51,097 nt of DNA. Source: Paludibacter sp. 221 (GTDB taxonomy: Bacteria > Bacteroidota > Bacteroidia > Bacteroidales > Paludibacteraceae). This document shows positions 27,225 to 34,500 of the stretch, one piece after another. A program made the translations under genes and the position numbers. The notes beneath the pieces are model-generated. The model did not search any database. It had not been told where the DNA came from and was given only the letters and a program-made list of their open reading frames with translations. The number at the start of each line of letters is the position of its first letter. Position 1 is the stretch's first letter. The stretch lies in the NCBI RefSeq assembly GCF_010501035.1, contig NZ_QVMH01000008.1, positions 1 through 51,097 on the forward strand. Direction: 5' to 3'.

Positions 27225-28097
27225 ATGAAAGCATTTGTTTTTCCCGGTCAGGGAGCCCAATTCGTAGGGATGGGTAAAGATTTATACGAGCAATCAGAAT
27301 TAGCAAGGAATTATTTTGAGAAAGCTAATGAAATATTAGGTTTCCGCATTACAGATTTAATGTTCGATGGAACGGCCGAAGACCTACGCCAAACTAAAGT
27401 GACTCAGCCCGCTGTGTTCCTTCATTCGGTAATCTCAGCTTTTGTATTGGGAAATGAGTTTGACCCTGATATGGTGGCAGGACATTCGCTTGGTGAATTT
27501 TCGGCATTGGTTGCGGCCAAAGCGCTTACTTTCGAAGACGGGTTAATCCTTGTATCGAAACGTGCAATGGCAATGCAAAAAGCATGTGAAATTGAGGAAT
27601 CGACTATGGCAGCTGTGCTTGGTTTGCCCGACGAAGTGGTTGAAGAGGTTTGCGATGGTATCAGCGGTAATATCGTGGTTCCTGCAAACTATAATTGTCC
27701 GGGACAAATTGTGATTTCGGGAGATATAGCAGGTGTAGACAAGGCTTGTGAGCAACTGAAAGAAAAAGGCGCAAAGCGTGCTTTGAGATTAAATGTAGGT
27801 GGTGCATTCCACTCGCCCCTGATGCGTCCGGCTGCAGAAGAATTGCAATCGGCTATCAATGAGACTGTTTTTAATAAACCGATTTGCCCTATTTATCAAA
27901 ACGTAAATGCTTATCCTCAGACTGAGCCCGAAGCAATTAAAGAAAACCTGATAGCACAACTAACAGCACCTGTAAGATGGACACAAACGGTAAAGAATAT
28001 GATTACCGACGGAGCTACTGAATTTATCGAATTAGGACCAGGCGATGTGCTGAAAGGCTTAATCAAAAAAGTAAATCCTGACGTAGTAGTAAGGTAA
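27225..28097 (+). CDS. fabD: Malonyl-CoA:ACP transacylase
   Basis: This 290-residue cytoplasmic enzyme moves malonyl groups from CoA to acyl carrier protein for fatty-acid synthesis. The oxyanion loop PGQGAQ is at residues 7-12, the nucleophile serine is S88 in GHSLG (86-90), the malonate-binding arginine is R113, and the catalytic histidine is H196 in AFHSP. Length is slightly below the E. coli enzyme but all motifs are present. No other fab genes are adjacent. It has its own promoter and a strong terminator. Confidence 0.95.
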   Translation: MKAFVFPGQGAQFVGMGKDLYEQSELARNYFEKANEILGFRITDLMFDGTAEDLRQTKVTQPAVFLHSVISAFVLGNEFDPDMVAGHSLGEFSALVAAKALTFEDGLILVSKRAMAMQKACEIEESTMAAVLGLPDEVVEEVCDGISGNIVVPANYNCPGQIVISGDIAGVDKACEQLKEKGAKRALRLNVGGAFHSPLMRPAAEELQSAINETVFNKPICPIYQNVNAYPQTEPEAIKENLIAQLTAPVRWTQTVKNMITDGATEFIELGPGDVLKGLIKKVNPDVVVR

Positions 28098-28132
28098 TCC
28101 GCTTTTAGAAAAACGATTTAGAATTGAAATAT

Positions 28133-28180
28133 AAAAAAGATGCGAAGAATAGATTTTCTTTGTGTCTTTTTTGTATTTTT
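28133..28180 (+). terminator. Rho-independent terminator after fabD
   Basis: A 17-bp stem (28133-28149 with 28156-28172, containing three G-T wobble pairs) with a 6-base loop is followed by GTATTTTT. It lies 35 bases after the fabD stop. The TATTTTTG at 28174-28181 resembles a -7 box but overlaps the terminator tract. Confidence 0.75.
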
Positions 28181-28262
28181 GTGGTTCTGTTTTTTTGGGA
28201 AGCAGGATTATAAAACTGGAATTTATAAGCGCAAGACAAAATAATATTTTGAACCATAGTAG

Positions 28263-28345
28263 ACACAATGGATTTTTTATGTTCTTTTGAGTAAAAAACC
28301 TGTTTTTAAGAACATATAGCCAGTTTTCTGTAGAATCTATTGTGT
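28263..28345 (+). other. Structured leader candidate before aspS
   Basis: ACACAATGGATT (28263-28274) pairs with AATCTATTGTGT (28334-28345) over 12 bp with one G-U pair. Within it TATGTTCTT (28278-28286) pairs perfectly with AAGAACATA (28308-28316), and AAAAA/TTTTT pair inside that. A small CAG/CTG hairpin fits between the inner and outer right arms. The structure ends 56 bases before the aspS start. There is no T-box signature. A near-consensus -7 element (TATTTTG near 28246-28252) stands just upstream. Confidence 0.45.
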
Positions 28346-28401
28346 TTTAAAATTAAAAATCAGCTATTGTTGTATATTAAATTTATAAAATAAATAAACA
28401 T

Positions 28402-30159
28402 ATGTTCAGGACGCATACTTGTGGCGAACTTCGTCAGGCTAATTTAGGAGAAACCGTAACTTTATCGGGTTGGGTACATCGTGCACGTAAAATGGGTGGA
28501 ATGACTTTTGTCGACATACGCGACCGCTATGGAGTTACACAGTTGATTTTCAATCAGGAATCGGATGCGAATCTTTGTGAGGAAGCCAATGGCCTTGGAC
28601 GCGAATATGTTATTCAGATAACAGGAAAAGTAGCTGAACGAAGCAGTAAAAATCCCAATATTGATACAGGTGATATTGAGATATTGGTTTCGGAACTTAA
28701 TATATTGAACAAATCAAAAACGCCTCCGTTTACGATTGAGGATAACACGGATGGGGGAGACGACTTGCGGATGAAATACCGTTATCTGGACTTACGCCGC
28801 AACAATGTGCGCAGTAATATGATATTGCGTCACCAAATGGCATTTGAAACACGCCGTTATCTCGACCAGCTTGGTTTTTTGGAAGTAGAAACTCCAATTC
28901 TTATTGGCTCTACTCCTGAAGGTGCACGCGACTTTGTTGTGCCTTCGCGGATGAATCCGGGCGAATTTTACGCCTTGCCGCAATCGCCCCAGTTGTTCAA
29001 ACAGTTGCTCATGGTATCGGGCTTCGACCGTTATTTTCAGATAGCCAAGTGTTTTCGCGACGAGGATTTGCGTGCCGACCGTCAACCGGAGTTTACCCAA
29101 ATTGACTGCGAAATGTCGTTTGTAGAGCAAGAAGATGTGTTGAACATATTTGAAGGAATGGTAAAGCATTTGTTCAAGTTTGTGAAAGATATAGACCTTA
29201 CAGAGGCTTTCCCCCGTATGACATGGGCTGATGCTATGAAGTATTACGGTTCTGATAAGCCGGATATCCGCTTCGGGATGCGTTTTGTAGAACTAAAAGA
29301 AGCTGTTTCGGGGCACGATTTTGTTGTTTTCGACAGTGTGGAGTACGTAGGAGGCATCTGTGCCGAAGGCTGTGCCGCATACACCCGCAAACAGTTGGAT
29401 GAACTGACTGACTTTGTGAAACGTCCGCAAATAGGAGCTAAAGGCTTGGTTTATATTAAGTGCGAAGAGGATAGTACTTTCAAATCGTCGGTTGATAAAT
29501 TTTATTCGCAAGATGATTTGAAACAAATAGCACAGCTTTTTGACGCTAAAGCGGGAGATTTGATTCTGATTTTAGCCGGCGACAAGCGTAAAACCCAAAA
29601 GGCATTGGGCGAGTTGCGGCTCGAAATGGGAAGTCGCTTGGGATTCCGTGATAAAAATGTATTTGCACCGCTGTGGGTTATCGACTTCCCTTTGTTTGAA
29701 TGGGACGACGAAACTCAACGTTTTTATGCAATGCACCATCCGTTTACATCGCCCAATAAAGAAGATATTCCGTTGCTCGACACTGACCCGGGAGCGGTGC
29801 GCGCCACTGCCTACGATATGGTAGTGAATGGAGTGGAACTGGGCGGAGGCTCAATCCGTATTCACGATAGCGAATTACAAAACCGTATGTTCAAACTGCT
29901 TGGTTTCACGCCGGAACAGGCTGAAAACCAGTTTGGATTCCTAATGAGTGCTTTCCAATACGGAGCACCTCCTCACGGGGGATTGGCATTTGGGTTAGAC
30001 CGTTTTGTATCCCTGTTTGCAGGCTTGGATAGTATCCGCGACTGTATTGCTTTCCCGAAAAACAACTCGGGACGCGATGTGATGATGGATGCTCCGTCTA
30101 AAATAGATCCGGCTCAGTTGGATGAGTTGAACCTGATTGTAAACTTGAAAGAACAATAA
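28402..30159 (+). CDS. aspS: Aspartyl-tRNA synthetase
   Basis: This 585-residue class II synthetase attaches aspartate to tRNA-Asp. The N-terminal OB-fold anticodon-binding domain begins [17 protein letters not shown] and includes [18 protein letters not shown]. Class II motif 2 is [18 protein letters not shown], with the aspartate-specific [11 protein letters not shown] block before it. Motif 3 is [10 protein letters not shown] near the C-terminus. The bacterial GAD insertion domain lies between motifs 2 and 3, consistent with the length. It has a long leader with potential secondary structure and a strong terminator. Confidence 0.96.
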   Translation: MFRTHTCGELRQANLGETVTLSGWVHRARKMGGMTFVDIRDRYGVTQLIFNQESDANLCEEANGLGREYVIQITGKVAERSSKNPNIDTGDIEILVSELNILNKSKTPPFTIEDNTDGGDDLRMKYRYLDLRRNNVRSNMILRHQMAFETRRYLDQLGFLEVETPILIGSTPEGARDFVVPSRMNPGEFYALPQSPQLFKQLLMVSGFDRYFQIAKCFRDEDLRADRQPEFTQIDCEMSFVEQEDVLNIFEGMVKHLFKFVKDIDLTEAFPRMTWADAMKYYGSDKPDIRFGMRFVELKEAVSGHDFVVFDSVEYVGGICAEGCAAYTRKQLDELTDFVKRPQIGAKGLVYIKCEEDSTFKSSVDKFYSQDDLKQIAQLFDAKAGDLILILAGDKRKTQKALGELRLEMGSRLGFRDKNVFAPLWVIDFPLFEWDDETQRFYAMHHPFTSPNKEDIPLLDTDPGAVRATAYDMVVNGVELGGGSIRIHDSELQNRMFKLLGFTPEQAENQFGFLMSAFQYGAPPHGGLAFGLDRFVSLFAGLDSIRDCIAFPKNNSGRDVMMDAPSKIDPAQLDELNLIVNLKEQ

Positions 30160-30182
30160 GAATAAATACTTGAAAATAAAAG

Positions 30183-30227
30183 AAAAATCGTTCTTTCTGT
30201 TTAGGGATAGGAAGAGCGATTTTTTTC
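30183..30227 (+). terminator. Rho-independent terminator after aspS
   Basis: AAAAATCGTTCTT (30183-30195) pairs with AAGAGCGATTTTT (30212-30224) over 13 bp with one G-T pair, followed by further T residues. It lies 23 bases after the aspS stop and shows that the next gene cannot start at the upstream TTG at 30170. Confidence 0.85.
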
Positions 30228-30259
30228 ATATTATTAGAGTCCTTATACCACCTTATAGA

Positions 30260-30976
30260 ATGAAAATGTCGAATAAAATTTATATTTTTCTTTTTTGTAG
30301 CTTACTTCCGTTAACCTTGTTGGCCGAAGAAAAGATTACTTTGCGTGCATATTACGGTTTTATTAATGCCGGATATGCAGAACTTTCTACCCGCGAACAG
30401 GTGCTGAATGGAGAAAAACTGCAACATACCCGGTTGGAGTTTAAAACAACAAATTTACTTGAAAGGCTTTTCCGTTTTTATTATGTTTTCGACAGCTATC
30501 ATGATACGGAGGATTTTTTACCTGTTGAGTTTTCATATGATTTGGAAGAGAAGAAAGCCTACTATAATGATACAGTAAGGTACTTTCATGCTGAAAAAAA
30601 ACTGCAAAGCAATCTGCATGGAGAGCGCGAACTTGAAAGCCCTACACGCGATTTACTGTCGGTTATTTCTTATTTACGGAAAATAGATTGGAGCAGCTAC
30701 CAAGAGGGCGATAAGCTGAATTTCGATATTTTTTTCAGAAAAGAGGAGGTTTTTCCTGTACAGATTGAATTTCAGGGCTATAAAGATGTGTCGGTAAAGG
30801 CCGGCGATTATAATTGTATAAAGCTTTATCTTACGAGCAAAGCCCGTGACCTTTTTGACAGCGATTCGAAAGTAGCCATTTTCCTGAGTAACGACGGGAA
30901 TAAAATACCTGTTTCTTTCTCGGTCGAAATGCTTATAGGTGCATTTAAGCTCGACTTGGAGAAATATGAAAAGTAG
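30260..30976 (+). CDS. DUF3108 family exported protein
   Basis: This protein of about 238 residues begins with a signal peptide (MKMSNKIYIFLFCSLLPLTLLAEE), so it should be periplasmic or outer-membrane associated. The mature part is beta-rich, starting ITLRAYYGFINAGYAELST, and matches the DUF3108 pattern of a lipid- or polysaccharide-carrier-like barrel; the segment SPTRDLLSVISYLRKIDW is typical of the family. The function is unknown. The frame is open to a TTG at 30170, but that region is the aspS terminator, so the ATG at 30260 (or 30266) is chosen. Confidence 0.78.
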   Translation: MKMSNKIYIFLFCSLLPLTLLAEEKITLRAYYGFINAGYAELSTREQVLNGEKLQHTRLEFKTTNLLERLFRFYYVFDSYHDTEDFLPVEFSYDLEEKKAYYNDTVRYFHAEKKLQSNLHGERELESPTRDLLSVISYLRKIDWSSYQEGDKLNFDIFFRKEEVFPVQIEFQGYKDVSVKAGDYNCIKLYLTSKARDLFDSDSKVAIFLSNDGNKIPVSFSVEMLIGAFKLDLEKYEK

Positions 30977-31060
30977 ATTTCTATTTAGAGCTTGTCTAAA
31001 TATTGCCTTTCAGGCATGAACATACTATTTTAAACACTTCCTGAAATTCAAGTCATCCGG

Positions 31061-31483
31061 TTATGATTCTTTTATTCTTATTTCGGTTGTAATATCAATT
31101 ACCTTGCGATAAAAAGCCCCTACACCGCAATACGTCTCTTCCGACATTTTTACCGCTTTTTGAATCTTGTCAAGCGGAAGGTTTTTTCCTGTAAATTCAA
31201 AAACGAGGTGCATTGTCTCGTATTGTTTCGGATGTTCTTCGGTAACGTTGCCCTGTACTTCTATTGTACATTTCTCAACCGGAACACGCATCTTTTTCAG
31301 TATACTTACCACATCCATCCCTGTACATCCGGCTAATGCCGACAGCATTAGTTTTTTAGGGCTTGCACCTGTCGAATCGCCGCCTGATTCGACAGATGCA
31401 TCCATCATTATTTTATGTCCGTCGATATCGGCTTCGAAAGCCATATTGCCTTTCCATTCGGCTGTTATTTTATGTGTTGTCAT
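31061..31483 (-). CDS. OsmC/Ohr family peroxide-reducing protein
   Basis: This 140-residue protein has the two-cysteine active site of the OsmC/Ohr fold: C53 in LAGCTGMD and C119 in EETYCGVG. Such proteins reduce organic hydroperoxides in the cytoplasm with lipoyl or thiol donors. The GGDSTGASPKKLMLSALAGC block is more like the YhfA/OsmC-like subgroup than classic Ohr. It has its own consensus promoter, and the spacer of that promoter contains a 16-base palindrome like an OhrR operator. No ohrR gene is adjacent. It lies convergent to the DUF3108 gene. Confidence 0.88.
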   Translation of the reverse strand: MTTHKITAEWKGNMAFEADIDGHKIMMDASVESGGDSTGASPKKLMLSALAGCTGMDVVSILKKMRVPVEKCTIEVQGNVTEEHPKQYETMHLVFEFTGKNLPLDKIQKAVKMSEETYCGVGAFYRKVIDITTEIRIKES

Positions 31484-31504
31484 AATTATTCAATTAATTT
31501 TCTA

Positions 31505-31535
31505 CAAATTTACAATTAATTGTAATTATTACAAA
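31505..31535 (-). promoter_or_regulatory. Consensus promoter of the osmC-like gene
   Basis: On the minus strand TTTG (complement of 31532-31535), a 19-base spacer and TAAATTTG (complement of 31505-31512) match the Bacteroides promoter consensus. The start codon is about 22 bases downstream of the -7 box. The -33 box lies only about 18 bases from the stop codon of the upstream alpha-2-macroglobulin gene. Confidence 0.78.
31510..31525. promoter_or_regulatory. OhrR-like operator palindrome
   Basis: TTACAATTAATTGTAA is a perfect 16-base palindrome lying between the -33 and -7 boxes of the osmC-like promoter. Its core is very close to the TACAATT/AATTGTA inverted repeat described for the MarR-family repressor OhrR, which controls ohr genes. 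A bound dimer here would block RNA polymerase. The assignment is by resemblance only. Confidence 0.5.
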
Positions 31536-31552
31536 TATGAAGCCAAATCTTT

Positions 31553-34500
31553 TTATTCAATTTTTATTTTACTTCCTCTGGTGTGGCTTGTAAACTCAGG
31601 CGCATACTGGCATTGTATGGTGGACATACCATCGGCAAATTCTCCGGTATTGTTTGCCCACACTTCGTACTCGAAAACATACGTTCCGGCAGGGAGAAAA
31701 TTGAAAAAGAATTGAGTGGATGTGTCTTTCGTAGTTTGATAATACGATACTCCCTCGCGCCATACCATGCCCGAACGTTGAGATACGGGTTCGAAACAGG
31801 CTGCTCTCAGGTCTTTTAATGCTACAAACTCCAGATTGCGGTCGGTAGTCACTACAAGCCGTATCACCACTTTATCTCCTTTTTTTACGGATGCCTGCTC
31901 TATTGGCAACAAAGTTGTTTTATTATCCACAGTTCTTTCTACAAATAGCTTTTGGGTAACTGATAACGCCCCTCCGTGCTGTTGTACCTTATCTACATCC
32001 TGATAGTATTGCCAGTACATAGCTCCCCATGCAATACCGGCATCCGTTTTCTTTACTGTAATATTGCCCATGCGTGGGGTGATGTTGTTGTTCGGAATGG
32101 TTTCTTTGATATAGCCTGTTCCTGCTTCTATTGACGAAGGTTCCAACAGTTTGTTATTTATCCTGATTTCGACCTGACTATCGCTTTGCAGCCAGTCTGT
32201 ACCATAATTGAGTAAAGAATATATTGCATCTACAGTCGAAATAGGCGAATCCCAGCGTTGTGTCTGCTTCTGTTTTAGCAACCATATTTTCATCTCATCC
32301 ACGTCTTTAGCATCTTGTGTTATTTCCGAAAAAGCCTCTGATATAGCTACCTGAACGCTTACAGGACGCTCGTTCCATAAATATCCGGCTTTGTTGCCGG
32401 CCCAGTAAATGCCCATTTCGTCGGTTTTCATGGCATTCTCTTTCAGCGACTTCAATATGTCACTTGCCAACGGGCTGTTTCCGTTGCGGTGACTTATCAG
32501 TGCTGTGGCCGCCTTGCCATATAGAGTTGCTTTTGTCCAGTATTTTTCGGCTTGCGAGGTATAAAATTGTACAGCTTCTTTGGCTGAATTATGTAGCGGA
32601 ATTTGTTTGTATTCCGAACGAACGTGCAGATAGAACCATTGCATATCGCTGATAACCATCGAAGTGTTGTAATTTTTATTATTCTTTTTCAAACTGTCAA
32701 AATCCCGTGCTATTTCCAGGTCGATATATTCAACAGCTTTTTTTATCCAATCGGGTGCAGCCTCTGCCGCTTTAGTCATTTTGTTGTAGCGTGCCATGCC
32801 CAGCAATATCTGTTGTGTGACATACCGGCTCTCGCTCATGCCATCGTACCATGCGAAACCACCCGATGGTTTTTGCAACTTGATTAGCTTATTAAGATAT
32901 TGCTCTTTTTGATTTTTTTGCTGGTTCAAATCAAATAATAATGCAATCTGGCGTTTTTGTTCACTCTCATCTTTAGCTGCCATAACCCAAGGTGTTTCTT
33001 CGAGCAGCATATTTTTTAGCTCTGCGTTTTTCTCCAGATTCGACAATAGGGCTTCACGGCTTCCTCCCTCTTGTTTCCAACGGTCGAACATTGCACTTGT
33101 TTTCGGGTTGGCATTGGCTATATATCCGGCCAGCCCGTTCACGTAATAGGCTGTGAAGTAGTCAATCGCATTTTCGTTTTCGGGCGACGACAGGGTAGGG
33201 AGTGCCTGTACTGCATACCATGTAGGATTGGACGCAAACTCTATTGTAAGGTTTTTCGAATCCACTTTTTTAGCTTGACTTATCAGGCTCTCGAAACGGA
33301 AATCGCGGGTTTCGTTGCCCCTTACCGTCATTGGCATACTTTCGGTAACCAGCACTTTATCGGGCAATACAGGTAGGTAGCGTTGTTCGCCATCGCTGAA
33401 TTTTCCGGCTTGGGCGGTCACTTTTGCTATAACCAGTTCATATCCCGAAAATTCGGTTATTTCCCATTCTACCGCTTTTGTTTCGTTTGCACTTAATGTA
33501 ACGTTTTTCGCTTTATTATCTTTCAGTTTTATAACCTGTTCGTTTTCAGGATTGAGCAATTCAAGTTTTACGTTTGCAGTCAGGGCGTTTTCAGTCAGGT
33601 TAATAACGTTTGCTACTAATACCAGTTTATCCGAGCGGCGTACGAAACGCGGCATATTCAGTTGTACCATCAAGTCTTTTTGAGTGATGGCTTCCGCTTC
33701 CGCTTGCCCGAAGTACAAATCGGCAGTATGTGCCAGCATTTTTACGTTCCAGCGGGTCAGGCTTTCGGGCACCGTAAAACTAAACTTTACATTGCCATCT
33801 TTATCCGTTCTTAGCTGAGGGTAGAAAAATGCTGTTTCGTTGAAGTTGGTACGAATTTGAACTTGTCCGGTTTCTTCTATGTTGCTTACGCTCAAAGAAA
33901 GTAAAGCATCATCTTCCATTTCTAAAACCACATCAGACGATTCTCCTATCATCATATTTCTATCTTCTACTACTATTGCTTCGGGAGATGCGGGCGCTTC
34001 CATGTTATTTTTCATCCTTGCTGTTCCCCGGATGCGTATTGGGCCTCCCCCGTAGTAATACTGAGACATACTCAGTCCGAACCAGTTTAGCTGGTTCAAG
34101 TATATACCGTGTGTTTCGGCGGTTTTTATTTCGAAGTATCCACCGGCATATCTATCCTTGAATCCGTTTGCCGACCATCCCCGTGAACTTGAATTTTTCA
34201 GACGATATGCAGGGTTAAATACCCAGTTATGCGGGCGTATTACATCTAACGACGCATCGTACATTCCTACCATCAGTTCAGCGATAGCTTTGTCGTTGAC
34301 TGCTTCGGGAATATGTACTGTCCATGTGGCATTCTCTCCCGGTTTCAGCTTATCGCGAAATACGCTGAATGAAGGGCTTAGTTTCTTTTCCTCTGTTTTC
34401 CGCTCAATTTGTACGGAACGGGAGAATACTTCCTCATCTTTTACAAAAGTGAACATAATATTCACACCGTCGGCATATTCTTTTTTCAGTTCGATATCAA

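Noticed and set aside
28174-28181. TATTTTTG as the aspS promoter
   Set aside because: It overlaps the T tract of the fabD terminator and has no -33 element at the correct distance.
28098-28401. Possible T-box leader before aspS
   Set aside because: There is no T-box consensus or recognisable specifier loop with an aspartate codon; the stems found are of another kind.
30170-30259. N-terminal extension of the DUF3108 protein
   Set aside because: This stretch is the rho-independent terminator of aspS, and a normal signal peptide starts at the ATG at 30260.
31167-31715. 182-codon frame antisense to the osmC-like gene
   Set aside because: It crosses two real genes and the osmC promoter on the opposite strand and has no recognisable domain.
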